NCBI GenBank assembly: GCA_030765055.1
Contig: CM060953.1
Coordinates: 183,787,898 to 183,851,897 of the forward strand
Length of the DNA: 64,000 bases
From: Mantis religiosa
Lineage: Eukaryota > Arthropoda > Insecta > Mantodea > Mantidae
Direction of reading: 5' to 3'
Made by a program: the position numbers and the translations under genes. Under the pieces are notes generated by a model, which was not told where the DNA came from, did no database searches, and saw only the letters and a program-made list of their open reading frames with translations. Below are positions 1 through 11,210 of the stretch, in pieces. Every line of letters starts with the position of its first letter. Positions within the stretch are counted from its first letter, which is position 1.

Positions 1-273
1 AAGGATTCAACAGAAGGATTTGAAGCGTCAGAAGAAGAAAACATCAACACAACAAAAGGTTAGATGGATTTATTAGGGATAGGAAGGTAGAAGTAGTTTG
101 GATTGTGAAAATTGTAAGCTACAATTGTAGCAATTAGATTGGTTAGGTTAGATTAGATAGGTTAGTGTAGGTTAGCTTTTCTGCAAAATGTTTGTAAATA
201 CCAATATAATTATTATGTTTGAGTAAATGTGTCTTGGTAGAGCATCTAGAGGCCAAGACATAAGAAATGCAGA

Positions 274-278
<5 letters not shown>

Positions 279-321
<43 letters not shown>
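279..321. repeat. (AT)n microsatellite
   Basis: About 42 bp of uninterrupted AT dinucleotides. The flanks 1-278 and 322-387 hold no gene or repeat that I recognise. Confidence 0.95.
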
Positions 322-324
<3 letters not shown>

Positions 325-387
325 CCCTTTTAAGGTTGGGTCTGAGGAACCGAAGCTTTGTATCCAATAGAGAACCAGGATAGGTGA

Positions 388-590
388 TCAGCCCAATGTC
401 TGGTGTGAAGGTGAAGGCAGTGGATGATATATGAGACGAGATAAATGATAGGAAAGATCATGATGGGGGAATTTGTGGAATGCTGACGGGGGAAACCGGA
501 GGAATCGTAGAAAACACGTCCCAGCACCACGTTGTCTACCACAAATCTCACTTTGCCTGGGATCGAACCCGGGCCACCTTGCTTTTAATA
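388..590 (-). mobile_element. tRNA-derived SINE, family B, partial
   Basis: Read on the minus strand it has a pol III B-box-like GGGTTCGATCCC followed by AAAGTGAGATTTGTGG and a C/T-rich body. The same order is seen in the better copy at 38000-38226 (minus). The 5' tRNA-like head is missing or diverged where the Harbinger-like element at 597 begins. Family assignment rests on comparison with that second copy. Confidence 0.6.
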
Positions 591-861
591 CCTTAATGCC
601 CGATTTCACCAACAGATGTTAAAATCGACGTTAACAAATGTAATGTAACAATTGTCACAGCGCTAAAACTAATGTTAAATTTCGTGCATTTCACCAACCT
701 GTTTTCTGAAAATGTTAACAAACCTGTGTTAACGCCAATTAACTTGTAAATATCACAGCTATAGAAGGCTATGGATGAGCTGCGATGCGCTTTTGTTTTC
801 ATTTTCGTCTGCACAAATGGCGGATGAACAAAATCATAAATAAAGCCGTGAGACAAATTTC

Positions 862-1075
862 TCGTCGACGGAGAAAATTGTTAATTGACGAAGTGTAAGA
901 ATATCGTGGAAAATAAGAGGACAGAAGCAGTGAATGTAAAAGAGAAAGATGTCGCGGGGAAAATATTGGAAACGAATTTAATTCAAATGCATGTGTCACT
1001 ACTACAAGCACCAAACAACTTGTCAGTATTACGTAAATTTAAAACGAGGTGCGAAGAACAAGTGCCTTAAGTTTC
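862..1075 (+). pseudogene. Myb/SANT-like (zeste-type) DNA-binding domain remnant
   Basis: Frame +3 from about 885 reads KNIVENKRTEAVNVKEKD, resembling the first helix region of the Myb/SANT-like domain found in zeste-like and Harbinger accessory proteins. The match then moves to another frame (EFNSNACVT, then KQL) and to a third (QYYVNLKRGAK). At least two frameshifts and a stop break it. It lies inside the Harbinger-like element, where a Myb-like partner protein would be expected. The identification is by pattern memory, so moderate. Confidence 0.45.
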
Positions 1076-1372
1076 AAGACGGGAGGTGGACAATGTATTA
1101 TCCACATAATTCAGTGAATTATAAAATCCCAAAGTTATTAATACTTGAAGCAAAGACGAGATCGGCATATTCCTTTCGATGTATATTCTATCTCATTATT
1201 ACGTAAATTTAAAACGTGGTGCGAAGAAAGACAAGTGACTTGAACGTTTCAAGACTGGAGGTAGACAGTGTATTATCCACATAATTCAGTGAATTATAAA
1301 ATCGCAAGGTTATTGATATTTGAAGCAAAAGTGAGATCGCCATAATCCTTTCGATGCATGTTCTAACCTCTC
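1028..1372 (+). repeat. 170-bp tandem duplication inside the Harbinger-like element
   Basis: ATTACGTAAATTTAAAACG occurs at 1028 and again at 1198. The following sequence (TATTATCCACATAATTC, then GATCGSCATA and TCCTTTCGATG) is repeated in the same order with about 10% divergence. It duplicates the end of the Myb-like remnant. Confidence 0.85.
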
Positions 1373-1725
1373 TTGTACTTCCGCAGTAACCTTCATAGCA
1401 ACATGTTTCGACAGTCTATACCTCAGTAGAACAATTTTCTTCTGATAGTTCCTCAAAGTAATTTCTCCTCATAGGCCCTACTCTATTACGAATGCCATTT
1501 AGACGGTCTTAAATATAGAAAATCGACATCAACAGCTGAGTTCATGCTCGCCATCTTGACTATTTACAATTGTTAAGGACTTAACATAAGAAATTCGGCT
1601 TGTTAGTTTAACATGAGATTTAACACGAGTGTTACGCTAACACTTGTTGGTGAAATGTAATTTTTGTTTTAACTATTGCTAAACTCGTGTTAAGTCTTAA
1701 CATTTGTTGGTGAAATCGGGCATAA

Positions 1726-2821
1726 ATGGTAATACTTTAAAGTTTTAGACCTTTTATGACAATCTAAGAGGACAAATGCTTTCAAAATACGCCAAAAGAT
1801 TGTCGCATATTTAAGGAAAGCCTCGTAATCACTTAATGGTGACAAGAAAACCCACTTGTAATGCACAAGGTCGGATTAAGCGTTTTAAATGTAAGATCAA
1901 CAGCAGTCATTGTCCTGTGTTCTTGAAACGGGACGGTTACCATATGGCTATTTGCAGAGAAGAAAGTGACCACACGGTCCTATGGCCTTGGTGGAAGGAT
2001 GGATGGTCACTTTGCACCATTGCTGCTTCGATTCTGGGTCATACTGGTAAACCCAAGCTCGGAGTTCCCAATGTTGAAATGTCGTGTTATGTTACTCGCA
2101 CCATTCCAATGCTATATCTGCCTATCATGTGCATATCCACTCGTAAATTCAAAACAACACATAAAATAGAACTTTGTTGCCTCAATACATATTTTCCACT
2201 AGAATGTTTAACTAGAAAAACTCTTTAACGGCATATTTCAAACAACAACAGTATTTCATAATGGTAGGCACGTATATATAGTAATGGAGGTAAGCTAATT
2301 TCATATTATTCATCTATTTTATTTTCTTACTACCTACCTACAGTATAAAGTACCTACTACATGTCCTCAGAAATGAGATACAAACATTTCACCAGAAATA
2401 CATATTTTAAGACTTCCTATTAAAAATTGATACCGAAATTAAGGTTTGCCAGAAGTTAAGAATCATGATGGACGTCAAAGGAATGTTGGTTCTTTGTTAC
2501 GACAAGGGCAAGGCCAGTTGAGTTGGGGGAAAGTTGTTATAACAAAAGCAATGTAAGAAACAGTGTCCTTAGCAGTTTTCTAAAGGGGCTCACTTGACTT
2601 GTGGAATAGGGTATACTGTGGATCATTTAGAATGGCATGACAAAACAGCCACAAAGAGATTTTTGGTTGAATGAAGAGGGCTTTCAGTAAGTGAAAGTGA
2701 TACACCCACACGCGCAGCTGTGGTCTTTCAAACAGTCTTCGGCGTCAGGCCGATGAGAGCAGTCTGAGGCGTGAAGCCTATTAGGGCAGTCCTTTGGTTC
2801 TGTCTTGAATATTTGTCGGTT
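1726..2821. other. No gene recognised
   Basis: A 130-codon open frame at 1836-2228 (plus) has no domain I recognise and uneven composition, so I do not call it. 2720-2800 is locally GC-richer with short GGCGT/GAAGCC repeats and is followed by an AATAAA at about 2857. It could be an LTR-like remnant, but no ends are visible. Confidence 0.5.
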
Positions 2822-2846
2822 CATATATATATATATATATATATAT
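2822..2846. repeat. (AT)n microsatellite
   Basis: About 24 bp of AT dinucleotides. Confidence 0.9.
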
Positions 2847-4344
2847 GAGGAACGAATAAAGTTTATCGAGTAATAAACATTCTGCCGTCAATAACTCTAA
2901 ACAGAGATTGGTAACCCTTGGTCGGCAACTTTCATTTCGATGTTTTAAAAGAAGAAGCAGTAAATAAATAAGTTGGAAACGGGCATTCCAGTGTTATTAA
3001 AATCTCCTTCTCACACAAATCCACGCATACCCTGAGAGAAACCTCATTGCTCGCCAACTTATTTGCTCGCCATTAAATTATTTGCATCAAATTGGCGTCC
3101 CAACGTGGAATTGTGTGCACCCAGAAACATTTTTGTAACAAAATGTAAAAAGGACTCATGCGGGCATGTACTAAAGCCTATTATTTTGTGACTACCAATT
3201 TCTGGAACACAATATAACAGGCTTTGGTTAACCCTACATTCTAAATACACACTATGTATTATGGAAGAGTCTCAGAGGTCATGGAACATCCTGCATAACA
3301 ATAACGCATTTCTACTTTGCTTACCCATAGTAAGTGGAGGTGCGAGGAGCCTGTCATGGATCAAGATGGTGCCAAGGTTAACGTGAGCGACTTGTACATC
3401 GAAAGTACCGAGTTTAAAATCCTGGGATTGGATAATTTAATCTGCGAACTTTCCCATCATTGTTTTCATCATTCCTCTTTTTTCTTTTCTTCACTACCAT
3501 AACACACAATGGGTGATCAACCATCCTGCGTTTGCTGTTATCCAAATTTTGCTACTAACCGAAGTCGAACGAGGGTACTCCGAAGAAGACAAAATCTTAC
3601 TATACAACACCTCACTGATATATACGTACAGCTGGGGCCGCCATCTTACAACATAGCATTAATATGGTTCAAAGGAATACTATAGTTTAGATCTAACCGC
3701 ACGTTTAAACTTTTTACAATACGGGGCCTAGGTACAGCATTTTGAACTTTGTTTCTATCTACATACTGTTATTATTAATATCAAAAAAGTGCTATCCAAT
3801 GACAAAACATTAGCGACATCGTGCGCTATCTAGTTACACTAATCTACTCCTTTGTGACACCAACACGACACTCCCATATTCCAGTGATATTTGCCTGAAA
3901 TGACTGGGTGCACAATGCTTTGAATGCTCAGATTTGTAAGTAGGTATGGGTTCTTCTCGAAATTTCACCAGTATTTATGGCATAAAAGTATTTTTATATA
4001 ATTTAAGAAGATTACCAGAATTACGGGAAAGTTGTTTTTACTGGTGATTTTTCAGTAATTATTTTCAGTAACCCAGCGTCTCAGCATTCCAGGTTTAGCA
4101 CACAGTTGTTTGACTAAGTCGAATTTTGTATATTTATTTTTAAATATTTTATATTTTATATTCTTCTCCACTCGGTTTGTCGTTACATTTTAGCACTCTA
4201 AATAAAACAATTTTTGATAAAAGTGTGGTTAAGAAACCTCGTAAATAAAAGTCTGTTGTACTACATGTCTGACATTCTCTAGCCATTTTTCACCAAACTA
4301 TTTTCACAAACACTTATTCTTAGATTTTCAATCGAGATAAACAT
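2847..4344. other. No gene recognised
   Basis: AT-rich sequence with only short chance open frames on both strands. I see no motif, tRNA-like box or repeat shared with the rest of the window. Confidence 0.5.
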
Positions 4345-4440
4345 TAGAGTACAATGAGAATATAGTAGGATTAAAGGATAGTCAATTGTTTAAAGACCTG
4401 GTCGCTATGAGATGCCATTTACGATATTTCATTCTCTTTG
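4345..4440 (-). repeat. Dispersed repeat module (copy 1 of 4)
   Basis: On the minus strand it reads as a diverged copy of a module built around CATAGCGACCAG, CTCTTAAA and TTTGACTATCGTTTAA. Other copies are at 8700-8815, 32480-32585 (both plus) and 63425-63540 (minus). In the third copy it forms the end of a longer repeat starting near 31650. Confidence 0.65.
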
Positions 4441-4544
4441 CAGGGGTAAGAGATAGGAAAATGAATAGCGACTTCCTATTGATAAAAGAAATATATTATA
4501 ACACCGAATATTTCGGAAATGTTTAATTACAAATGTGCAACTAG

Positions 4545-5090
4545 ATTGGTACGAAGAAGATCTAAGAATGAGCATTTGTAAAAAAAGGACTGGACTACGC
4601 TACGGAAGGGATTCGGTACGGAGATCCAAACTTGGTCTATTGTACCTATGCTCTCTAGTGAGATATTCCCGGAAGGAAGGATGAGGCGAGAGGAGACGGA
4701 GGGCGGCAGTACCAAGGAGCCACGACAGCGTAGAGGGCAGAGTCCCCACACCTCCACCCTCCTGTGGTCCGGAAACGGCCCCACCAGGTCGGGTTCGGAG
4801 ATTGGAGACCGTCCTACCGGAGGAGGAAGATATGCCAAGAGCATATCATCCTGCCATGCAACGCCGAGACACCCGTCAACATTTCTACGGACCACCAGAT
4901 GACAGATGATTTGAAATGATAATGGAGATGAAATGGAGGACAGGAAATTCAAGGGATGTAATTAAGCTATCCAGCACTGCCGACCCGAAAAAAACCATGG
5001 GTTAGGCAGGCCAGCCACGGGAACCAAAGCCGGATCTCCCAAATGCGGACCACAAACGAAACAGTCTTAGCCATCCCGCTCGGTGAATGT
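4545..5090 (-). mobile_element. Long tRNA-derived SINE, family C
   Basis: On the minus strand the head reads GAGCGGGATGGCTAAG, then a B-box region weakened by substitutions and a GTGGCTGGCCTGCC segment. It continues through a body containing GGTGTCTCGGCG, GATGATATGCTCT, TTCCTCCTCCGGTAGG, GACTCTGCCCTCT and TCGTGGCTCCTTGG. The same order occurs on the plus strand at 41984-43050, there split by SINE-A. Total length near 550 bp is long for a SINE and may reflect a composite body. Open frames inside it are not credible genes. Confidence 0.7.
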
Positions 5091-5093
5091 AGC

Positions 5094-5213
5094 CAGGGTC
5101 TTAAGAGCTTAAAGTTATCAGACATGTGTTTTCTCAGGGGACAGGGAACCTTTCTAAAGCTAACTCATTCTAACCGAGATTCGAACTCAGGGCCTCCTCA
5201 ATGGCACACGTAA
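5094..5213 (-). mobile_element. SINE-A fragment
   Basis: Minus-strand remains of the tRNA-like head (GAGTTCGAATCTCGG B box, GAGGCCC before it) followed by the start of the tail module. It abuts SINE C at 4545-5090. Confidence 0.65.
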
Positions 5214-6116
5214 TTTCTGAGTTTCAGATATTATTCTGATTGCTTTTTTTGTTTAAATCAGAACTGCAAACGGAAGGAACACAATATCCATTCCATCCCT
5301 GATTTATTCTTCGATTTGTCTAATGTCCAATTAACGTATTCAATCAGCATGGTGTTACGTCAAGTCCACTAAAACTATAGTCGATAGTTCAGTCATACAT
5401 TAGAACACTGAATTCCAACATCCAGACTACAGCAGTTCAAGAACATAAAAAGCTATACCTGAACAGCACTTAACCTTAGAAAAATTGTAGGAAAACAACT
5501 GACAGCTCTCCAAACCACAAGGTTGACTTCAGCTGTCCCGTTCTTATGCAAGCATTCCAACGTCTAAGTAGTCAAATAATGATTTCTTTGGTTCCTGAAC
5601 AACTCAAGGTAAAGCTCTAACGTTACGGCACTTTTTACTGCTGAAATAAACATGTCACACTAGGAAATGAGTTTATTTTTAACTCTCGACGCTGCTGCTA
5701 TTTAAATACCTCATGTGTTAGATTTACACGACTTTCTCTATCCACCATTGTTAACCTTGAATCAGTTTCGACAAACTATTCTTAAAAAAGTGTATCATTC
5801 ATCTAGTAAAACCTTTACACAAACAGCTGCATTATGCACTTCTTAGTACATACAATAGGATAAGAAGAATTGCGTCGCAATGTGTTGGCTTTGAAATGCC
5901 ATAGTCTTTCCAGATTACCTCCAGAATCAATTGAAAAGCAACCATTTAAAATGTCAATGTACTGAAAAAATTCAAAGCAATAACAACGAATATGTCGAAA
6001 ATGGCTGAGGCCACAAAATATATTTGAAATAAATTGTTTAATACGTTGCAGTTTATCTCTCATCGTTCACCAGTTATACAAAATTATACAAAATTTCTTT
6101 CGAATAGAAGGAACTT
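5214..6116. other. No gene recognised
   Basis: AT-rich sequence with chance open frames only. No shared repeat was identified. Confidence 0.5.
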
Positions 6117-6318
6117 CATTTGCCTACTCAAGTTCAAAAGGACTCCAGTTCGAATACCGGTCAAGGTAAATTATCTCGATAAGGTTTTTTCCCTTATCCT
6201 GAAAGATAAATGTCAGCTAACTCTAAGCTCTAAGTATCCTGGATTCATTTGAGCATCATTTCTTTCATCGTCCGATATCACATAACGTGGAAGGATGCAA
6301 ATTTAAAAAAAAAAAGTC
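6117..6318 (+). mobile_element. SINE-A, 5'-diverged copy
   Basis: It contains CCAGTTCGAATACCGG (B box), ATAAGGTTTTTTCCCTTATC, GATAAATGTCAGCTAAC, TCTAAGCTCTAAG, TTTGAGCATCATTTC and CATCGTCCGATAT, in the family order. It ends in a poly(A) run at 6307-6317. The first 30 or so nucleotides of the head are not recognisable. Confidence 0.75.
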
Positions 6319-6400
6319 TTCATGAACCGGAAATATCACTTCTAGTTGTTCTTATCAATAGGGTCATGATTCTGATCACGTCATCGTTTAAATAGCACAC

Positions 6401-6826
<426 letters not shown>

Positions 6827-7036
6827 CAATTGGTGCAGCATAGGCATGGCTAATTAAATTCTTAATAGATCACAAACTATGAATTTTTTTAATAACTCAA
6901 TGATAGTGTCGCTGGAAGGTTGTGCCACCTTTCAGTGGTGCCTTCCGACTAATGCCATACCAGGACAATGTCCTTTACTGACAAAATGATGGTGGTAAAC
7001 AGAAGGATGGTGGTTTAGCGGTGGTAATTTTAAAAA

Positions 7037-7796
7037 ACGTCCTCAAACGTTTAGTCATATCGGACGGCGAATGAAATGATGTTCAAATGAGTACAGGTTA
7101 CATAGAGCTTAGAATTATCAGACATTCATCTTTCAGGATGAGAGAAACCTCCAACGTTAAGTCATATCGGATGATGAATGAAATGATGTTCAAACGAGCC
7201 CAGAGTCCATGGAGCTTAGAGTTACCTGACATGCATCATTCTGGATAAGGTAAAACCTCCAATGTTAAGTCATATCGGACGATGAATGAAATGATGTTCA
7301 AACGAGCCCAGAGTCCATGGAGCTTAGAGTTACCTGACATGCATCATTCTGGATAAGGTAAAACCTCCAATGTTAAGTCATATCGGACGATGAATGAAAT
7401 GATGTTCAAACGAGCCCAGAGTCCATGGAGCTTAGAGTTACCTGACATGCATCATTCTGGATAAGGGAAAACCTCCAATGTTAAGTCATATCGGACGATG
7501 AATGAAATGATGTTCAAACAAGCCCAGAGTCCATGGAGCTTAGAGTTACCTGACATTCATCATTCTGGATAAGGAAGAACCTCCAACGTTAGGTTATATC
7601 GGACCATGAATGAAGTGATGTTCAAACGAGCCCAGGGTCCATGGACCTTACTGTTACCCAACATCCATCTTTCAGGAATAAGGAAAAATCCCGGAATGAA
7701 GCTTATCACATAAATCACTTTGACCGATATTCGAACTTGAGACGTGTTGAACGTGAGACAAGACACGCTAGCACTTACGCTAAAGAGGTGGGCAGA
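7037..7796 (-). mobile_element. SINE-A with tandemly amplified tail (array 1)
   Basis: On the minus strand it starts with a degraded tRNA-like head (7740-7796) and continues into about six copies of the tail module. GTTAAGTCATATCGG recurs near 7156, 7264, 7372, 7480 and 7588, a spacing of 108 bp. Each module holds ATGAATGAAATGATG, TTCAAACGAGCCC, CATGGAGCTTAGAGTTACC and GACATGCATCATTC. The middle copies are nearly identical. Minus-strand open frames here are fortuitous. Confidence 0.88.
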
Positions 7797-8699
7797 TATT
7801 GGAGTGTAAATTAGATCACCTTTTGATCATTAATGTCATTTCTATCCTATTTTACGTCATATTTTTTTATTTGATCATTTTCTTGCTGTTAACTTGAGTA
7901 TAGAGGTTTTAATATTTCAAAATCAGAAATGTTACAATTCAACTTTGTACATCCTTTACCGGCATTCTTGGAAAAACGAATTACATTCCTATGTAATGGT
8001 TAGGGTGGAAGGGGTGGCTTTAGGGTGGAGGGTTAATTACTGTCAGGGGAGCAGGTATAATTACAGTCATAAATTCCCGTGGGCAACCAGGATTGACGTC
8101 GGTCAATGTTTCAACCTTCCCATTAATGAGTCCTTGTGTTTTGTCATTGGCTGAAGACCTCTTTATCTACAGTCAATTTTGAATCATTTTATACTGCTAC
8201 CTGCTTTAAAAACTAATTTCTTTTCACATTCTTCAAACAAGAATATGGAACAAGCATTACAAATTCTCAACTACGTATTTACAATAGGTAAAGCTTTGTA
8301 TTTCACTCAAAATGCTGAAAGTTCCTGAATTAAAAAGTGAATTAGAAAATAAAATGTTGTGCAAAGGGAAAACAAAAAGTGCGTTAAATTATAAATTTGG
8401 TATTTGAGCCGAGCATCTTCTAAGAATGCCACACCAAGATTTTCACAAACAAACTCCCTCACTCCAAACTATCCTTTAAAAAAGTGTTTCAAAGTTTTGA
8501 TTTTCTCAATAATTTAATACCATATGTTTAAGATATTTTCACGAGAAAGCAAATGCATATGTTGAATTTTCTGGTAACATACTCTAAAATAATCTTCATA
8601 ACTTTTCTGAATGACTTTTACGTAACTGTGTTATTGATTTAAATTGTTTAATACACTTCTAAAATAGAAAGCCATTCTTCTCTGGCCCACTTCTGTGCA
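7797..8699. other. No gene recognised
   Basis: AT-rich. An 86-codon open frame at 7894-8154 has no recognisable domain. Confidence 0.5.
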
Positions 8700-8815
8700 A
8701 CTAAGTAGAACGGAATTTCAAAAACCATCACACAGTGATCGGCTCTTAAAGGATTTAACTATAGATTAAGTCTACTGCATTCCCCGATTCCCATTCTATC
8801 TACCCAGAAATGTAC
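8700..8815 (+). repeat. Dispersed repeat module (copy 2 of 4)
   Basis: Contains ATTTCAAAAACCATCACA, GCTCTTAAAGGATTTAACTA and ATTCCCATTCTATCTACC, matching the modules at 4345, 32480 and 63425. Confidence 0.7.
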
Positions 8816-8914
8816 CACTTCTATAAAGTTTTGTCCTTATTAACTTGAAGTGTCATATGAACGTAAAATATTAGATTTTTAAAAAAGTCACTTCATACAT
8901 ATTTTACCAAACAG

Positions 8915-10430
8915 CCCACATCTGTAGCGTGGTGGCAGCGTCTCTGCCTCACGTCCAAGAGGTCCCGAGTTGTAACGTCGGTAAAGGAGAGTTAACTGGA
9001 TAAGTTTTTTGGGGGGAGGGGCGGGGTTGCTCCCTCATCCTAAAAGATGAATGTCTAGTAACTCTAAGCTCTGTGTACGCTGGGCTCATTTGAGCTTCAT
9101 TTCACAAATTTCATTCATCGCCTGATATGAGTTAACGTTGGACGTTTTCCCTTAACCTGTAAAATGAATGTCTGGTAAATCTAGGCTCTGTGGACCCTGT
9201 ACTCATTTGAACATCATTTCATTCATGGTCCGATACGCCTTAAACGTTGGAGGTTTTCCTTATCCGTAGATAAATATGTGGCTACTCTAAGCTCTATGTA
9301 CCCTGTACTCATGTGAATATAATTTCATTCATCGTCCGATATGACTTAACGTTGGAGGTTTCCCTTATCCTGAAAGATGAACGTCTGGTAACTCTAAGCT
9401 CTATGTACCCTGCACTCATTTAAACATCATTTCATTCATCGTCCGATATGACTTAACGTTGGAGGTTTCCCTTATCCTGAAAGATGAATGTCTGGCAACT
9501 CTAAGCTCTATGTACCCTGTACTCATTTGAACATTATTTCATTCATCGTCCGATATGACTTAACGTTGGAGGTTTTCTCTTATCCTGAAAGATGAATGTC
9601 TGGTAACTCTAAGCTCTATGTACCCTGAACTCATTTGAACATTATTTCATTCATCGTCCGATATGACTTAACGTTGGAGGTTTTCTCTTATCCTGAAAGA
9701 TGAATGTCTGGCAACTCTAAGCTCTATGTACCCTGTACTCATTTGAACATTATTTCATTCATCGTCCGATATGACTTAACGTTGGAGGTTTTCTCTTATC
9801 CTGAAAGATGAATGTCTGGCAACTCTAAGCTCTATGTACCCTGTACTCATTTGAACATTATTTCATTCATCGTCCGATATGACTTAACGTTGGAGGTTTT
9901 CTCTTATCCTGAAAGATGAATGTCTGGCAACTCTAAGCTCTATGTACCCTGTACTCATTTGAACATTATTTCATTCATCGTCCGATATGACTTAACGTTG
10001 GAGGTTTCCCTTATCCTGAAAGATGAATGTCTGGCAACTCTAAGCTCTATGTACCCTGTACTCATTTGAATATAATTTCAGTCATCGTCCGATATGACAA
10101 CGTTGGGGTTTTCCCTTATCCTGAAATATGAATGTCGGCTAACTCTAAGCTCTGTGAACCCTGTAATTATTTGAACATCATTTCATTCATTTTCCGATAT
10201 GACAACGTTGGGGTTTTCCCTTATCCTGAAAGATGAATGTCTGATATCTCTAAGCCCTATGACACCTGTACTCATTTGAACATCATACATCATTTCATTC
10301 ATTGTCCGATATGGCTTGAAGCTGGAGGTTTTCCCTTATCCTGAAACATGAATGTCGAGTAACTCTAAGCTCTATAGACCCTAGACTGATTTGAACATAA
10401 TGTCATTCATCGTCACTATGATAACGACTG
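8915..10430 (+). mobile_element. SINE-A with tandemly amplified tail (array 2, longest)
   Basis: Head with A-box-like TAGCGTGGTGG (8924), CTGCCTCACGTCCAAG and a damaged B box, then the leader ATAAGTTTTTTGGGG and about twelve tail modules. GTTGGAGG or GTTGGGG recurs at 9351, 9458, 9565, 9673, 9781, 9889, 9997, 10102 and 10207, a period of 105-108 bp. Copies between 9565 and 9997 are nearly identical, while those at both edges are diverged. This pattern is expected if unequal exchange homogenises the centre. The last module decays by about 10430. Confidence 0.92.
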
Positions 10431-11210
10431 AAATTTGGAGTGCTGGTTATTAACTCTGGACATGGTATCTGAGAGCCAGCTTTATTTAGCGTCACTGTAA
10501 ACAATAACACGCGCCCACATGTGGAGGGAAACATAACATTGACTCTTGGAGGTCAAGTGATGGGCTTCCTAACATCTTGACTCCCAATAAAAGCCTAAGT
10601 CCATACAATGTTTAACATCATGAAATTAAACTGTTTTGGTTCTAAGTCGTATTTGTCATAGCCGCCTGGAAATTTTACACACAGCGTAAATCTTCGAACA
10701 ATATCCCATGAGTTCCCTTCGTCTTATCGTTCTTATATATTTTCATCATTGTTTACATCGCTGATGATAAGCTGCTAATATGTCTTTTATATGAAATCTC
10801 AAGATACACATGTTTAGGTTTAAATGAATGTAAAAAATAAACCTCAGAACTGGTATAGCACATACGCTAAAGCTTTTGCCTATGTGACGCACACAGTAGT
10901 TTTTACTGATAATTCCCTAAATTAAATAAAAAAAACGTAATATATGACGTTATAAATATAAAGGTCTGTCATTTGTTATATCCTCACAGTCGCCGCAATC
11001 ATACACTTTGAATAATACGAAGATTTCTTAGGAACCGTTGACAGTAACAATAGCAGATACGGATGTAGATGGCAGTGCTTATTCTGAGGATAGTTTCTAA
11101 ACAAATTTAAGACTGAAAATGTTAAAAATCTCGGGAAATATCAAACGGCGCGCAGTATTGCCCGTCCTTTCTTGGTTTGCTTTAACGTATTAAAGCGCTT
11201 TTATTAATGG
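10431..11210 (+). other. Probable 5' flank and 5' UTR of the R1-like element
   Basis: No gene. Some of this should be the 5' UTR of the retrotransposon whose first ATG is at 11211, but I can see no 5' boundary or target duplication. Confidence 0.4.

Larger units (their letters stand above)
597..1722. mobile_element. PIF/Harbinger-like DNA transposon, non-autonomous
   Basis: Terminal inverted repeats start TGCCCGATTTCACCAACA at 597 and end in the reverse complement at 1722, perfect over 18 nt. The element is flanked by TAA at 594-596 and 1723-1725, the 3-bp TWA-type duplication typical of PIF/Harbinger. A second TTTCACCAAC-type inverted motif lies just inside each end (about 688 and 1650). 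The 1126-bp interior has no intact transposase, only a broken Myb/SANT-like fragment and a 170-bp direct duplication. Superfamily assignment comes from the duplication and TIR, not from a DDE domain. Confidence 0.75.

Noticed and set aside
1836..2228. 130-codon open frame as a host gene
   Set aside because: No domain, no codon bias, overlapping open frame in another phase, and no conserved context. It is likely chance.
2700..2880. LTR-like sequence with AATAAA
   Set aside because: No TG...CA ends, duplication or partner copy could be found.
4527..4952. 141-codon minus-strand open frame
   Set aside because: It lies in SINE C; the protein is not recognisable and not conserved between copies.
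7037..10430. CRISPR array
   Set aside because: The regular spacing comes from whole 105-108-bp modules without unique spacers, and they are SINE tails in a eukaryotic genome.
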